NCBI GenBank assembly: GCA_036265935.1
Contig: DATAOB010000127.1
Location: forward strand, 1 to 18,878
Origin: JAFASC01 sp036265935
GTDB lineage: Bacteria; Pseudomonadota; Alphaproteobacteria; Rhizobiales; Beijerinckiaceae
Direction of reading: 5' to 3'
DNA: 18,878 nucleotides
Part shown: positions 1 to 9,517 of the stretch, in pieces
Numbering within the stretch: position 1 is the stretch's first letter
Layout: each line of letters starts with the position of its first letter
Position numbers and translations under genes: made by a program
Notes under the pieces: model-generated
What the model saw: the letters and a program-made list of their open reading frames with translations, nothing else
What the model was told of the DNA's origin: nothing
Database searches by the model: none

Positions 1-1214
1 TCCTGCAGCGCGCGGATGTGCTGTGCGGCGGCTTCGAACACGTTGGCGTTCTCGTCGTTGCGTTCGGGCGCGAAATTGCGGCCGGGGCGGCCGCCGCAAT
101 CGATCGATACCCCCGCCGATTTCTCGAGAACTTCAAAAGGCGCGGTGCGCGCCAGCGCATGAGCATCTAATCTTTCGCGCCATTCGCTGGGTGAGAGATA
201 GAGCGCATCCGGCGGCAGCGGCTTATAGGTGGATTTCGCCGGATCAGAATCGTGCGCTTCCTTGCGCGCGTCGTAATAGTCTTTTATTTGTGCGAGACGC
301 TCGCCCGCTGCGTCCTCGGTAAGCGGATCGAGAAGCAGCGGCACATCGGCCACATAATCGAACAGCGTATCCATGCGTTCGTGGAACAACGGCAGCCAAT
401 GCTCGAGTCCGGGATGGCGGCGGCCTTCGCTGACCGCCTCGTACAAGGTGTCGCCGCGCGTCTGGCCGCCGAACGTCGCGAGATAGCCTTGACGGAAGCG
501 CTTGATGCTTTGCGTCATCAGCTGCACTTCGCTCATCGGCACGAGATCGAGCGTGCGCAATTGCCCGGTCGAGCGCTGCGTCTCGGGATCGAAAGAACGG
601 ATCGATTCAAGTGTGTCGCCGAAGAAATCGAGGCGAATAGGCGCCCGCATGCCCGGCGCCCAGAGGTCGAGAATGCCGCCGCGCATCGCATATTCGCCGG
701 TCTCGCGCACCGTGCTCGAACGCAGGTAACCGTTCGTCTCGAACCAGCGCAGAAGCTCGTCGGTATCGACCGAATTGCCCGGCGCGGCGGAGAATGTTTC
801 GGCGGCAATGCCGGCGCGCGGCGGCACGCGTTGCACGAGCGCATTGACCGTCGTCGCCAGAATGCGCGGGCGCTCGATCGATGAACCGGATCGCGCAAGG
901 CGCGCCAGCGCCGTCATGCGCCGCGCGGATATCGCGGCATTCGGCGACACTCGATCGTAAGGCTGGCAATCCCAGGATGGGAAATCGAGCACTTCGATAT
1001 CGGCCGCGGCAAAAGCGAACGCCTCCTGGAACGCGCGCGAGCGTTGGCCGTCGCGCGCGACATGGACGAGCACCGCGCCCCTGCCCTCGCCGGCGCGCGC
1101 CAAGGCACGCGTGAGATCAGCGGCGACGAATGCGTCGAAGCCGTCCGGCACGCGCTGCAATGTGAGGGAGCCGCCGTTCTCCAATTGGGCGACGGCGCGT
1201 TTGAGATCGCTCAC
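1..1214 (-). CDS. mfd: Transcription-repair coupling factor Mfd, N-terminal part (runs off the window edge)
   Basis: This is the first 404 codons of Mfd; the 3' end lies beyond base 1. Mfd is a cytoplasmic ATP-driven translocase that removes RNA polymerase stalled at DNA lesions and recruits UvrA for nucleotide excision repair. The reverse-strand translation from a GTG at 1214 (VSDLKRAVAQ) shows the UvrB-like N-terminal module: DFPSWDCQPYDRVSP near residues 77-91 and GEYAMRGGILDLW near 173-185, both characteristic of the family. E. coli Mfd is about 1150 residues, so the RNA-polymerase-binding and helicase domains lie outside the window. A TGA, which is the stop of sdhE, lies seven codons upstream in the same frame and rules out a longer start. 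The Shine-Dalgarno is weak (AAGAAGA). The 21-base gap to sdhE suggests co-transcription, an arrangement common in alphaproteobacteria. Identity is confident; the exact start is slightly less so. Confidence 0.95.
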   Translation of the reverse strand, partial: MSDLKRAVAQLENGGSLTLQRVPDGFDAFVAADLTRALARAGEGRGAVLVHVARDGQRSRAFQEAFAFAAADIEVLDFPSWDCQPYDRVSPNAAISARRMTALARLARSGSSIERPRILATTVNALVQRVPPRAGIAAETFSAAPGNSVDTDELLRWFETNGYLRSSTVRETGEYAMRGGILDLWAPGMRAPIRLDFFGDTLESIRSFDPETQRSTGQLRTLDLVPMSEVQLMTQSIKRFRQGYLATFGGQTRGDTLYEAVSEGRRHPGLEHWLPLFHERMDTLFDYVADVPLLLDPLTEDAAGERLAQIKDYYDARKEAHDSDPAKSTYKPLPPDALYLSPSEWRERLDAHALARTAPFEVLEKSAGVSIDCGGRPGRNFAPERNDENANVFEAAAQHIRALQ

Positions 1215-1235
1215 GTCTATTCTTCTTGGTTCAGA

Positions 1236-1529
1236 TCACACATGGAACGGGGCTTCGTGCACGCGAAACGCGCGCACTTTCTTCAGAACCGCCGTATCTT
1301 CCGCCGCCGGTGCGTCCTCAAATCCGGCAAGCCAGGCGAAGACGAGCGGGTCGGGCAGATCGAGCAGATGCTCGAATTCGTCGAGCTCCGCATCGTTGAG
1401 ACGCGACAGCGCCGCATCGGCGAAACCGCCCATGAGCAGGTCCATCTCGCGTGTGCCACGATGCCAGGCGCGGAATCGGATGCGGCGGCGGCGGACCTCG
1501 CGGTCCACCTCCGGGGTACTGTCGGTCAT
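1236..1529 (-). CDS. sdhE: Succinate dehydrogenase assembly factor SdhE (DUF339 family)
   Basis: SdhE is a small soluble protein that helps attach FAD covalently to SdhA, and to related flavoprotein subunits, in the cytoplasm. The 97-residue product matches the family's usual length of about 85-100. It carries the family RGxxE signature as RGTREMD (residues 24-30), then LMGGFADAAL and the acidic DELDEFEHLLDLPDPLVFAWL-type helical region. The ATG at 1529 is preceded by AGGGA at a good distance. The gene sits just upstream of mfd on the same strand. The mfd–sdhE–recG neighbourhood is widespread in alphaproteobacteria, which supports the call. Family function is known from E. coli SdhE and yeast Sdh5; its role here is inferred from homology. 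Confidence 0.92.
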   Translation of the reverse strand: MTDSTPEVDREVRRRRIRFRAWHRGTREMDLLMGGFADAALSRLNDAELDEFEHLLDLPDPLVFAWLAGFEDAPAAEDTAVLKKVRAFRVHEAPFHV

Positions 1530-1566
1530 ATGAATCCCTGCGCCCCGGCTTCGCCGTGGCGCCGTC

Positions 1567-1595
1567 TATATAGTCGCGCGCGGGCGGGCCGTCAC
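1567..1595 (-). promoter_or_regulatory. Candidate sigma-70-type promoter for sdhE–mfd
   Basis: On the minus strand a GTGACG (-35-like, plus positions 1590-1595) is followed after exactly 17 bases by TATATA (-10-like, 1567-1572). It lies in the 80-base gap between the P450 stop and the sdhE start, about 40 bases before the sdhE ATG. The AT-rich hexamer stands out in very GC-rich surroundings. If real, sdhE and mfd can be transcribed independently of the upstream P450. This is a by-eye match only. Confidence 0.45.
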
Positions 1596-1609
1596 CCGCT
1601 CCGCACCTT

Positions 1610-3010
1610 TCAAACCGGCGTCAGCCGCACGGGCAGCCGGTCGCGCGGCTTCGGAATCGGCCACATCTGCCAGTTCGGCGTGTAGCCCTCCGGCACGCTC
1701 ACCTTCGCGCTTGTCAATAGGTGATAGACGAAGCACTTCGCCTGCATGTAGGCGAAGTGCAGGCCAAGGCACATATGCGCGCCGCCCCCGAACGGTATCC
1801 AGGCGAATTTGTGCCGCCCGCGCGAGGCCTCCTCGGTGAAGCGCATGGGATCGAAGACGAGCGGCTCCGGCCAGATCTCGGGCATGCGATGCGTGAACAG
1901 CGGATTGGCCGACGCATTGGTGCCTGCGGGAAACTGATAGCCGCCGAATTCGAAGGGCCGTACGGCGCGCCGCGGCACCGACGGAACCGGCGGATTGATG
2001 CGCATCGCCTCTTTGAACGCCATCTCCGTAAGTTCGAGCTCGCCGAGCCGTTCATAAGGAAGCGGCGCTGCGCCGCCGTTCTGCCGGCCGAGATTGAGGC
2101 CGAACGCCTCTTCCCGCAGCCGGTCTTGCCATTGCGGATTTTTGGCAAGGAACCAGATGAGCGACGTCATCGACGACGTCAGCGTGTCGTGCGCCGCCAT
2201 CATGAGAAAGCTCATGTGGTCGACGATGTCCTGCGTCGATAAGAGCGAACCGTCTTCGTAGCTGGCACGACAAAGCTGCGAGAAAATATCTTCGCCCCCG
2301 GCTTCGCGACGGCGCGGAATCTCGCGTGAGAAGAGTTCCACGATCCGTTTGCGGCCCTGCACGCCGCGGTACATTTGCGTTCCAGGAATCGGCCTCCGCA
2401 CCGGCGTAACAGCCGCCGCGACCATCTCGACAAAGGCGCGGTTCACCTCTTCCGAATGCAGCTGCGCGTCGTCGCCGATGAAAGACGTCGCGGCAAGATC
2501 GAGCGTCAGCTGCTTGATGGCGGGATAGAACAGGAATTGCGAATTGCTCTTGATCCAGCGCGCCACGCGCTCCTCGATGCCGCTGTTCAACTGCGCGAGA
2601 TAAGATTTCATTGGTGCGGATTTGAACGCGACCGACAGCGCCTTGCGGTGCAGCCGGTGCTCGTCGAAATCGAGCAGCATCAGCCCGCGCGGGAAAAGCA
2701 GCCCGAGGACGGGTGCCCAACCCATCTCGGAGGAGAACAGCCGCTGCTGATCGAAGAGGATGAACTCGTTCGCCTCGGGACCAAGCAAGGTGACGCCGTG
2801 CATGCCGAGCAGATGATTGCGATAGACGGGCCCGTATGTCCGGTGCATCCGCTCGACGTGAGCGACAGGATCGCGGAGCGCTTTCAAGGTGTTGCCGATG
2901 ATCGGCCAGCCCTTCTCGCCGGGAATATGAGCGAGATCCTTTTCGCTGAGCGGCGGGATGCGTGCGGGGCGGGCCGGTGCCTCTGCTGCGGCGAGCGTCA
3001 CTGATGTCAT
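1610..3010 (-). CDS. Cytochrome P450 monooxygenase
   Basis: This is a complete haem-thiolate monooxygenase of 466 residues with no membrane anchor, as is usual for bacterial P450s. The haem-binding loop is FGGGAHMCLG (407-416), with Cys414 as the axial ligand. The I-helix oxygen-activation motif is AAHDT (272-276) and the K-helix ExxR is EAMR (334-337). The N-terminal pattern GWPIIGNTLKAL followed by LDFDEHRLHRK near 113-123 recalls the CYP51/CYP26/CYP120 type of soluble P450, but I cannot assign a CYP family or substrate. The ATG at 3010 has a strong Shine-Dalgarno (GGGGAGGA, plus 3017-3024). No ferredoxin or ferredoxin reductase gene lies in the window, so its electron donors must be encoded elsewhere. 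It lies between recG and sdhE, two genes often found close together, which suggests insertion of an accessory gene. Confidence 0.95.
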   Translation of the reverse strand: MTSVTLAAAEAPARPARIPPLSEKDLAHIPGEKGWPIIGNTLKALRDPVAHVERMHRTYGPVYRNHLLGMHGVTLLGPEANEFILFDQQRLFSSEMGWAPVLGLLFPRGLMLLDFDEHRLHRKALSVAFKSAPMKSYLAQLNSGIEERVARWIKSNSQFLFYPAIKQLTLDLAATSFIGDDAQLHSEEVNRAFVEMVAAAVTPVRRPIPGTQMYRGVQGRKRIVELFSREIPRRREAGGEDIFSQLCRASYEDGSLLSTQDIVDHMSFLMMAAHDTLTSSMTSLIWFLAKNPQWQDRLREEAFGLNLGRQNGGAAPLPYERLGELELTEMAFKEAMRINPPVPSVPRRAVRPFEFGGYQFPAGTNASANPLFTHRMPEIWPEPLVFDPMRFTEEASRGRHKFAWIPFGGGAHMCLGLHFAYMQAKCFVYHLLTSAKVSVPEGYTPNWQMWPIPKPRDRLPVRLTPV

Positions 3011-3040
3011 TGCGCGTCCTCCCCTGCCGAACGGCGGCGG

Positions 3041-3069
3041 ATGCCATCACTCCTCAGGCGGGCCGTCAA
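3041..3069 (-). promoter_or_regulatory. Possible P450 promoter
   Basis: On the minus strand TTGACG (plus 3064-3069) is followed after 17 bases by TGGCAT (plus 3041-3046), which matches only three positions of a consensus -10. It lies about 30 bases upstream of the P450 ATG, in the 124-base divergent spacer shared with recG. In the other direction ATGACA (3098-3103) and a poor AAGATA (3121-3126), also 17 bases apart, would start recG mRNA almost at its ATG. Both are weak by-eye calls. Confidence 0.3.
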
Positions 3070-3134
3070 TCTGCCACGACGTCACAAAGGTGCGACCATG
3101 ACAAAGCGCCTCCGATCGGCAAGATAGCGCAGAC

Positions 3135-5240
<2,106 letters not shown>

Positions 5241-5243
5241 ACG

Positions 5244-5993
5244 TCACGCCGCCTCGCCGGGCTCTAGCCGGCGGCGCTTCATCTCCTCCGCCAATGCGGT
5301 GAGCTTGGCGTGCCCCTCGGGTTGGATCAGCCCCGCCGACATGATGAGCTTCGCCGCATCGTCCGGCGTCATCGGAATCTCGATCACCTCGCGCGCCGGC
5401 AGATAGAAGAAGAAGCCGGTCGTCGGGTTCGGCGTGCAGGGCAGGAACACGCCGAGATGCTCTTCCTCGGCGAGCGCATCGACGACCATACCGGTTGGCG
5501 ATGCCGAGATGAAGACGATCGACCAATTGCCCTTCGACGGAAACTCGACGAGGCCGACGCGCCGGAACGACGTGCCGGATTGCGAGAAGATCGTCTCGAA
5601 AATCTGCTTCACGCTCTTGTAGATGCCGCGCACGACCGGCATGCGGTCGAGGATCGCCTCGCCGAGCCGGATGAGACTGCGGCCGGCAAGATTGGCGGCG
5701 AGGAAGCCGAGCGACGTCAGGCCGACAAGCGCGACGACGACGCCGACGCCCGGAACATGGAACGGCAGATAGCGATCGGGCTGCAGCAGCCTCGGGATCA
5801 GCGGCGTCACCCAGCCGTCGATCGTGTTGATGAACCACCAGACGATCCAGGCGGTGACCGCCAACGGCCCGGCGATGACGAGCCCGGTGAGGAAATACGC
5901 CCGCAGGCGCGCGCCGACGCCGCGGGGCCGGCCCGGGACGAACAGCGCAGCGGAATCCGGCACGCTCTGGCCTGGAGTAAAATCGGTCGTCAA
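5244..5993 (-). CDS. DUF502 family membrane protein
   Basis: This is a 249-residue protein of unknown function belonging to the DUF502 family. Two hydrophobic segments fit transmembrane helices: about 33-57 (after RLRAYFLTGLVIAGPLAVTA) and about 80-104 (GVGVVVALVGLTSLGFLAANL). Both match the family pattern of two helices followed by a soluble domain. Other family-typical stretches are MPVVRGIYKSVKQ near 118-130 and FLPCTPNPTTGFFFYLP near 183-199. The start used is TTG at 5993, because no in-frame ATG gives a full first helix with its basic lead-in; an internal GTG at codon 11 is an alternative. It follows glmS on the same strand after 76 bases and may be the last gene of a glmU–glmS–DUF502 unit. 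The stop is 3 bases from that of recG, with no room for a classical terminator. Confidence 0.88.
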   Translation of the reverse strand: MTTDFTPGQSVPDSAALFVPGRPRGVGARLRAYFLTGLVIAGPLAVTAWIVWWFINTIDGWVTPLIPRLLQPDRYLPFHVPGVGVVVALVGLTSLGFLAANLAGRSLIRLGEAILDRMPVVRGIYKSVKQIFETIFSQSGTSFRRVGLVEFPSKGNWSIVFISASPTGMVVDALAEEEHLGVFLPCTPNPTTGFFFYLPAREVIEIPMTPDDAAKLIMSAGLIQPEGHAKLTALAEEMKRRRLEPGEAA

Positions 5994-6069
5994 GCTGGCG
6001 GCCGCCCCTTCTTCTGTCGCGCCGCAACATGGGCCGCGCGGAGAGCGATGGCAAGGTGGCGCCGGTTGC

Positions 6070-7896
6070 CTACTCGACCGTCACGCTCTTTGCCAGGTTG
6101 CGCGGCTGATCGACGTCTTTGCCCATAAAAACCGCGGCGTGATAGGCGAGCAATTGCACCGGCAGCGCGTAGACGATCGCCGCGAACTCCGGCGCCATCG
6201 TCGGCATCTCGACAAATCCTGAGAGCTCGACGGCGGCGGCTTCGGCCGCTTTCGCATCGCCGATCAGGACGATGCGGCCGCCGCGCGCCGCAACTTCCTG
6301 CACGTTCGAGACTGTCTTCTCCAAAGCGCGATCGCTCGGCGCGATCACGACCACCGGCATCGCTTCATCGATCAGGGCGATCGGGCCGTGCTTCAATTCG
6401 CCGGCGGCATACCCTTCGGCGTGAATGTAGGAGATTTCCTTGAGTTTCAGCGCGCCTTCGAGCGCCAGCGGATAATTGGTGCCGCGCCCAAGATAGAGCA
6501 CGCTCTGCACCTTGGCGAAGGAATGCGCGATCGCCTCGATCTTCGCCTCGTGCTTCAGCACGTCGGCCATAAGACCCGGCAGCAAGATAAGCTCGTTGAC
6601 TAGGCGGAATTCCTCCTCGGTCGAGAGCTTGCCGCGCGCACGGCCAAGCGCCAGCGCAAGACAGGCGAGGACCGAGAGCTGGCAGGTCAGTGCCTTTGTC
6701 GAGGCAACGCCGATCTCCGGGCCGGCGAGCGTCGGCGCGACGATGTGGCTTTCTCGCGCGATCGTCGAGCTCGGCACGTTCACGACGGAGAGAATGTGCT
6801 GCTTCTGGCTCCGAGCATAATGCAATGAGGCGCGCGTGTCGGCGGTCTCGCCCGATTGCGAGACGACGATCATCAGTCCGCGCTCGGGCAGCGGCGCCTC
6901 ACGGTAACGAAATTCGGAGGCAACATCGATTTCGACCGGCAGACGCGCGAAACGCTCGAACCAATATTTGGCGGTGAGCGCGGCGTAATACGCCGTGCCG
7001 CAGGCGGTAATCGTGATGCGATCGAGATTGTTCGGATCGAAGGGAAATTCGAACGGCAGGTGCACCCTGCCCTGCGACATGTCGAGGTAGTGCGCGAGCG
7101 TGCGCGCCACGACCTCGGGCTGCTCATGGATTTCCTTCGCCATGAAGTGGCGGTGATTGCCGCGCTCGACGAGCAGCGCGCCGGCGACGGTGCGCTGCTT
7201 CACGCGCTCGACGATGTTGCCGTACTCGTCATGGAATTCGGCGAGGCCGGGACGCAGCACGACCCAGTCGCCCTCTTCGAGATAGGTGATGACCTCGGTG
7301 AAGGGCGCGAGCGCCAGCGCGTCGGAGCCGAGATACATATCCTCGGCGCCCCAGCCGACGGCGAGCGGCGGCCCTTGCCGGGCGCCGATCAGGAGGTCGT
7401 CGACGCCCTCGAACAGAAAGGCAAGGGCAAAAGCGCCTTTGAGCCGCGGGAGGGCAGCGGCGACAGCATCGACCGGATCCAGCCCCTTGCGCATCTCAGA
7501 GGAGACGAGATGGGCGACGACCTCGGTGTCGGTCTCGGTCGAGAAGGTGAAGCCCTTACCTCTCAGTTCCTCACGCAGCTCGCGAAAATTCTCGATAATG
7601 CCGTTATGAACGACGGCAAGCCGGTCGCTCGCATGCGGATGCGCGTTGGCTTCGCTCGGTCGGCCGTGCGTCGCCCACCGCGTGTGGCCGATGCCGATCA
7701 CGCCCTGCAGTGGCGATTCCGACAGCCGCAATTCGAGGTTCTTGAGCTTGCCCTCGGCCCGCCGGCGCGTCAAGTGGCCACCTTCGAGCGTCGCGATACC
7801 GGCCGAGTCGTAGCCGCGATATTCGAGCCGCTTCAGAGCCTCGACGATCGAATCGGCGACCGGCGCGCTCCCCAAAATTCCGACGATCCCGCACAT
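6070..7896 (-). CDS. glmS: Glutamine–fructose-6-phosphate aminotransferase (isomerizing), GlmS
   Basis: GlmS makes glucosamine-6-phosphate from fructose-6-phosphate and glutamine in the cytoplasm, the first committed step toward UDP-GlcNAc for peptidoglycan and lipid A. The 608-residue product is full length. The start MCGIVGILG exposes the catalytic Cys of the class II glutamine amidotransferase domain (about 1-220), with GHTRWATHG further in. Two SIS sugar-isomerase domains follow, with VSQSGETADT and EGYAAGELKHGPIALID as recognisable motifs. The C-terminus DQPRNLAKSVTVE is typical. The ATG lies 7 bases after the glmU stop, and the Shine-Dalgarno GAGGGG (plus 7900-7905) overlaps that stop, a sign of translational coupling. 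The 7-base leader leaves no space for a glmS ribozyme. Confidence 0.98.
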   Translation of the reverse strand: MCGIVGILGSAPVADSIVEALKRLEYRGYDSAGIATLEGGHLTRRRAEGKLKNLELRLSESPLQGVIGIGHTRWATHGRPSEANAHPHASDRLAVVHNGIIENFRELREELRGKGFTFSTETDTEVVAHLVSSEMRKGLDPVDAVAAALPRLKGAFALAFLFEGVDDLLIGARQGPPLAVGWGAEDMYLGSDALALAPFTEVITYLEEGDWVVLRPGLAEFHDEYGNIVERVKQRTVAGALLVERGNHRHFMAKEIHEQPEVVARTLAHYLDMSQGRVHLPFEFPFDPNNLDRITITACGTAYYAALTAKYWFERFARLPVEIDVASEFRYREAPLPERGLMIVVSQSGETADTRASLHYARSQKQHILSVVNVPSSTIARESHIVAPTLAGPEIGVASTKALTCQLSVLACLALALGRARGKLSTEEEFRLVNELILLPGLMADVLKHEAKIEAIAHSFAKVQSVLYLGRGTNYPLALEGALKLKEISYIHAEGYAAGELKHGPIALIDEAMPVVVIAPSDRALEKTVSNVQEVAARGGRIVLIGDAKAAEAAAVELSGFVEMPTMAPEFAAIVYALPVQLLAYHAAVFMGKDVDQPRNLAKSVTVE

Positions 7897-7903
7897 GGTC
7901 CCC

Positions 7904-9277
7904 TCACTTATGCCCGGTCTTTACGCCCTTACGGCTGTCGCGGAAGTCCTTGGCCCAGCCCGGTTTCTCGACCTGCCGCCCGCGCCCGAGCGCCAGCGCG
8001 TCAGGCGCGACATCCTCGGTGATGACGGAGCCGGAGCCGATATAAGCGCCGGCCCCGACTTTTACCGGCGCCACGAGCGACGAGTTGGTGCCAATGAAGG
8101 CATTCGCGCCGATTTCGGTGCGGTGCTTGGAATAGCCATCGTAATTGCACGTGATCGTGCCGGCGCCAATGTTGCAGGCGGCGCCGACCGATGCATCGCC
8201 GATATAGCTCAAGTGGTTCACCTTGGCGCCGCGGCCGATCTCGGCGGCTTTGATCTCGACGAAATTGCCAACCTTCGCACCCTCTTGGAGGTTCGCTCCA
8301 GGACGGAGCCGAGCGAAGGGCCCGACCGACACGCCCTTGCCGACGTGGGCACCTTCCAGGTGCGAGAAGGAGTGGATCACCGCACCATCTTCGACCACCA
8401 CGCCCGGTCCGAAGACGACATGCGGCTCGATGGTGACATCTCGGCCGATCTCGGTGTCGGCGGAGAAGAACACCGTCTCCGGCGCGACCAGTGTCGCCCC
8501 ATTGCGCATCGCCTGCTCGCGCAGCCGCTTTTGCATCACGGCCTCGGCCTCGGCGAGCTGGACGCGGTCGTTGATCCCCATCACCTCTTCCTCTGAGGCG
8601 AGAATTGTGCCGGCGTGAAGGCCGGATTGTCGGGCCACCGCCACGGCATCGGGCAGATAAAACTCCCGCTGGACGTTGTCATTGCCGATGGCCTCGAGAA
8701 TCGCCAGCGCCTGGCGCCCAGGCAAGGCCATCAGGCCGGCATTGCAAAGGGTCAGCGCCCGCTCCGCGACGGTCGCATCTTTGTGCTCGCGGATCGCCAG
8801 AAGCGAGCCCTCTGCATCACGGACGAGCCGACCGTAGCCGGTCGGGTCCTTTGCCTCGAAGCCAAGGGCAATGACAGCATTTTCGCTGGCGAGCGCCTCG
8901 CGGAGATGCCGGAGCGTGGCGGCCTCGATGAGCGGCGTATCGGCGAACAGGACGAGGATGTCGTCATGGCCTTTCGCCACGGCCTCGCGTGCGGCGAGGA
9001 CCGCATGAGCGGTCCCGTGCCGCTCGGCCTGAAGATGAACAGAGACACCCGGAAAGCACCGCCGCGCCTCTGCAGCCATATCCTCCCGGTCTGGACCGAT
9101 CACGACGGCGACGTCGTCGATCTCCGCCTCGCGCACCGCCCCGAGCACATGCGCAAGCAGGCTGCGCCCGGCGATCCGGTGCAGCACCTTCGGCACGGCG
9201 GACTTCATGCGCGTGCCTTCGCCCGCCGCGAGAATGACGGCGAGTGCCCGGCGAGGTTTTGAAATGGCGGCGTCCAT
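7904..9277 (-). CDS. glmU: Bifunctional UDP-N-acetylglucosamine pyrophosphorylase / glucosamine-1-phosphate N-acetyltransferase GlmU
   Basis: GlmU acetylates glucosamine-1-phosphate with acetyl-CoA and then transfers UMP from UTP, giving UDP-GlcNAc. From the ATG at 9277 the product is 457 residues, the normal length. The uridyltransferase motif LAAGEGTRMK lies at residues 16-25. The left-handed beta-helix acetyltransferase domain fills roughly the last 200 residues, with NHLSYIGDASVG, NIGAGTITCNYDG and IGSGSVITEDV. The frame stays open for 51 more codons upstream, but that extension has no family similarity. The Shine-Dalgarno before the chosen ATG is poor, so the start rests on family length. 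It is the first gene of the glmU–glmS pair and diverges from opgD across 240 bases. Confidence 0.96.
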   Translation of the reverse strand: MDAAISKPRRALAVILAAGEGTRMKSAVPKVLHRIAGRSLLAHVLGAVREAEIDDVAVVIGPDREDMAAEARRCFPGVSVHLQAERHGTAHAVLAAREAVAKGHDDILVLFADTPLIEAATLRHLREALASENAVIALGFEAKDPTGYGRLVRDAEGSLLAIREHKDATVAERALTLCNAGLMALPGRQALAILEAIGNDNVQREFYLPDAVAVARQSGLHAGTILASEEEVMGINDRVQLAEAEAVMQKRLREQAMRNGATLVAPETVFFSADTEIGRDVTIEPHVVFGPGVVVEDGAVIHSFSHLEGAHVGKGVSVGPFARLRPGANLQEGAKVGNFVEIKAAEIGRGAKVNHLSYIGDASVGAACNIGAGTITCNYDGYSKHRTEIGANAFIGTNSSLVAPVKVGAGAYIGSGSVITEDVAPDALALGRGRQVEKPGWAKDFRDSRKGVKTGHK

Positions 9278-9517
9278 TGCGAGATGTTGGCTCAGGTTCA
9301 CAATCGCTGCTGAATAATTGCACCTTCCGTGGTTCGGAAGCGCGGCCAAATTAAGCAGAGGGTAAACGGTGCATTCCCACGAGCGGGCTTCCCCGCTGCA
9401 AAAAGCCGCAAAATCACCTCGCAGGTGCACGCCGCGATCGGCTATAGACGGGCGCGGTGGTTCGGCCCGCCCCTTGCAGGCCGTGGTCCGCGTAAGTCGC
9501 TTGAGTCCTCACGCCTG
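9278..9517. promoter_or_regulatory. Divergent spacer between glmU and opgD
   Basis: This 240-base non-coding stretch must hold the promoters for glmU–glmS (leftward) and opgD–opgH (rightward). I see no convincing -35/-10 pair. The only -10-like site for opgD is TATAGA at 9443-9448. Two small inverted repeats are visible: CTTCCG/CGGAAG at 9324-9340 with a 5-base loop, and AGCGGG/CCCGCT at 9382-9397 with a 4-base loop. Neither is followed by a T-run on either strand, so neither is a classical terminator. Both strands have open frames through the spacer, but they lack similarity to anything and reflect the high GC content. Confidence 0.5.

Noticed and set aside
252..1114. Several plus-strand frames at the left edge
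   Set aside because: They are antisense to mfd, whose reverse-strand translation is unmistakable through the whole region.
7897..7903. glmS ribozyme upstream of glmS
   Set aside because: The leader is only 7 bases between the glmU stop and the glmS start, and the ribozyme belongs to Gram-positive lineages.
6856..8022. 388-codon plus-strand open frame
   Set aside because: It lies antisense across glmS and the end of glmU, has Arg/Asp/Gly-rich low-information content and matches no family; it is a shadow of GC-rich codon bias.
9278..9430. 51-codon N-terminal extension of GlmU
   Set aside because: It has no family similarity; GlmU proteins begin a few residues before LAAGEGTR, and the shorter form gives the usual length.
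9329..9517. 63-codon extension of OpgD
   Set aside because: It would place a basic, non-signal stretch before a clean Tat signal peptide at MLQRRDLLKL.
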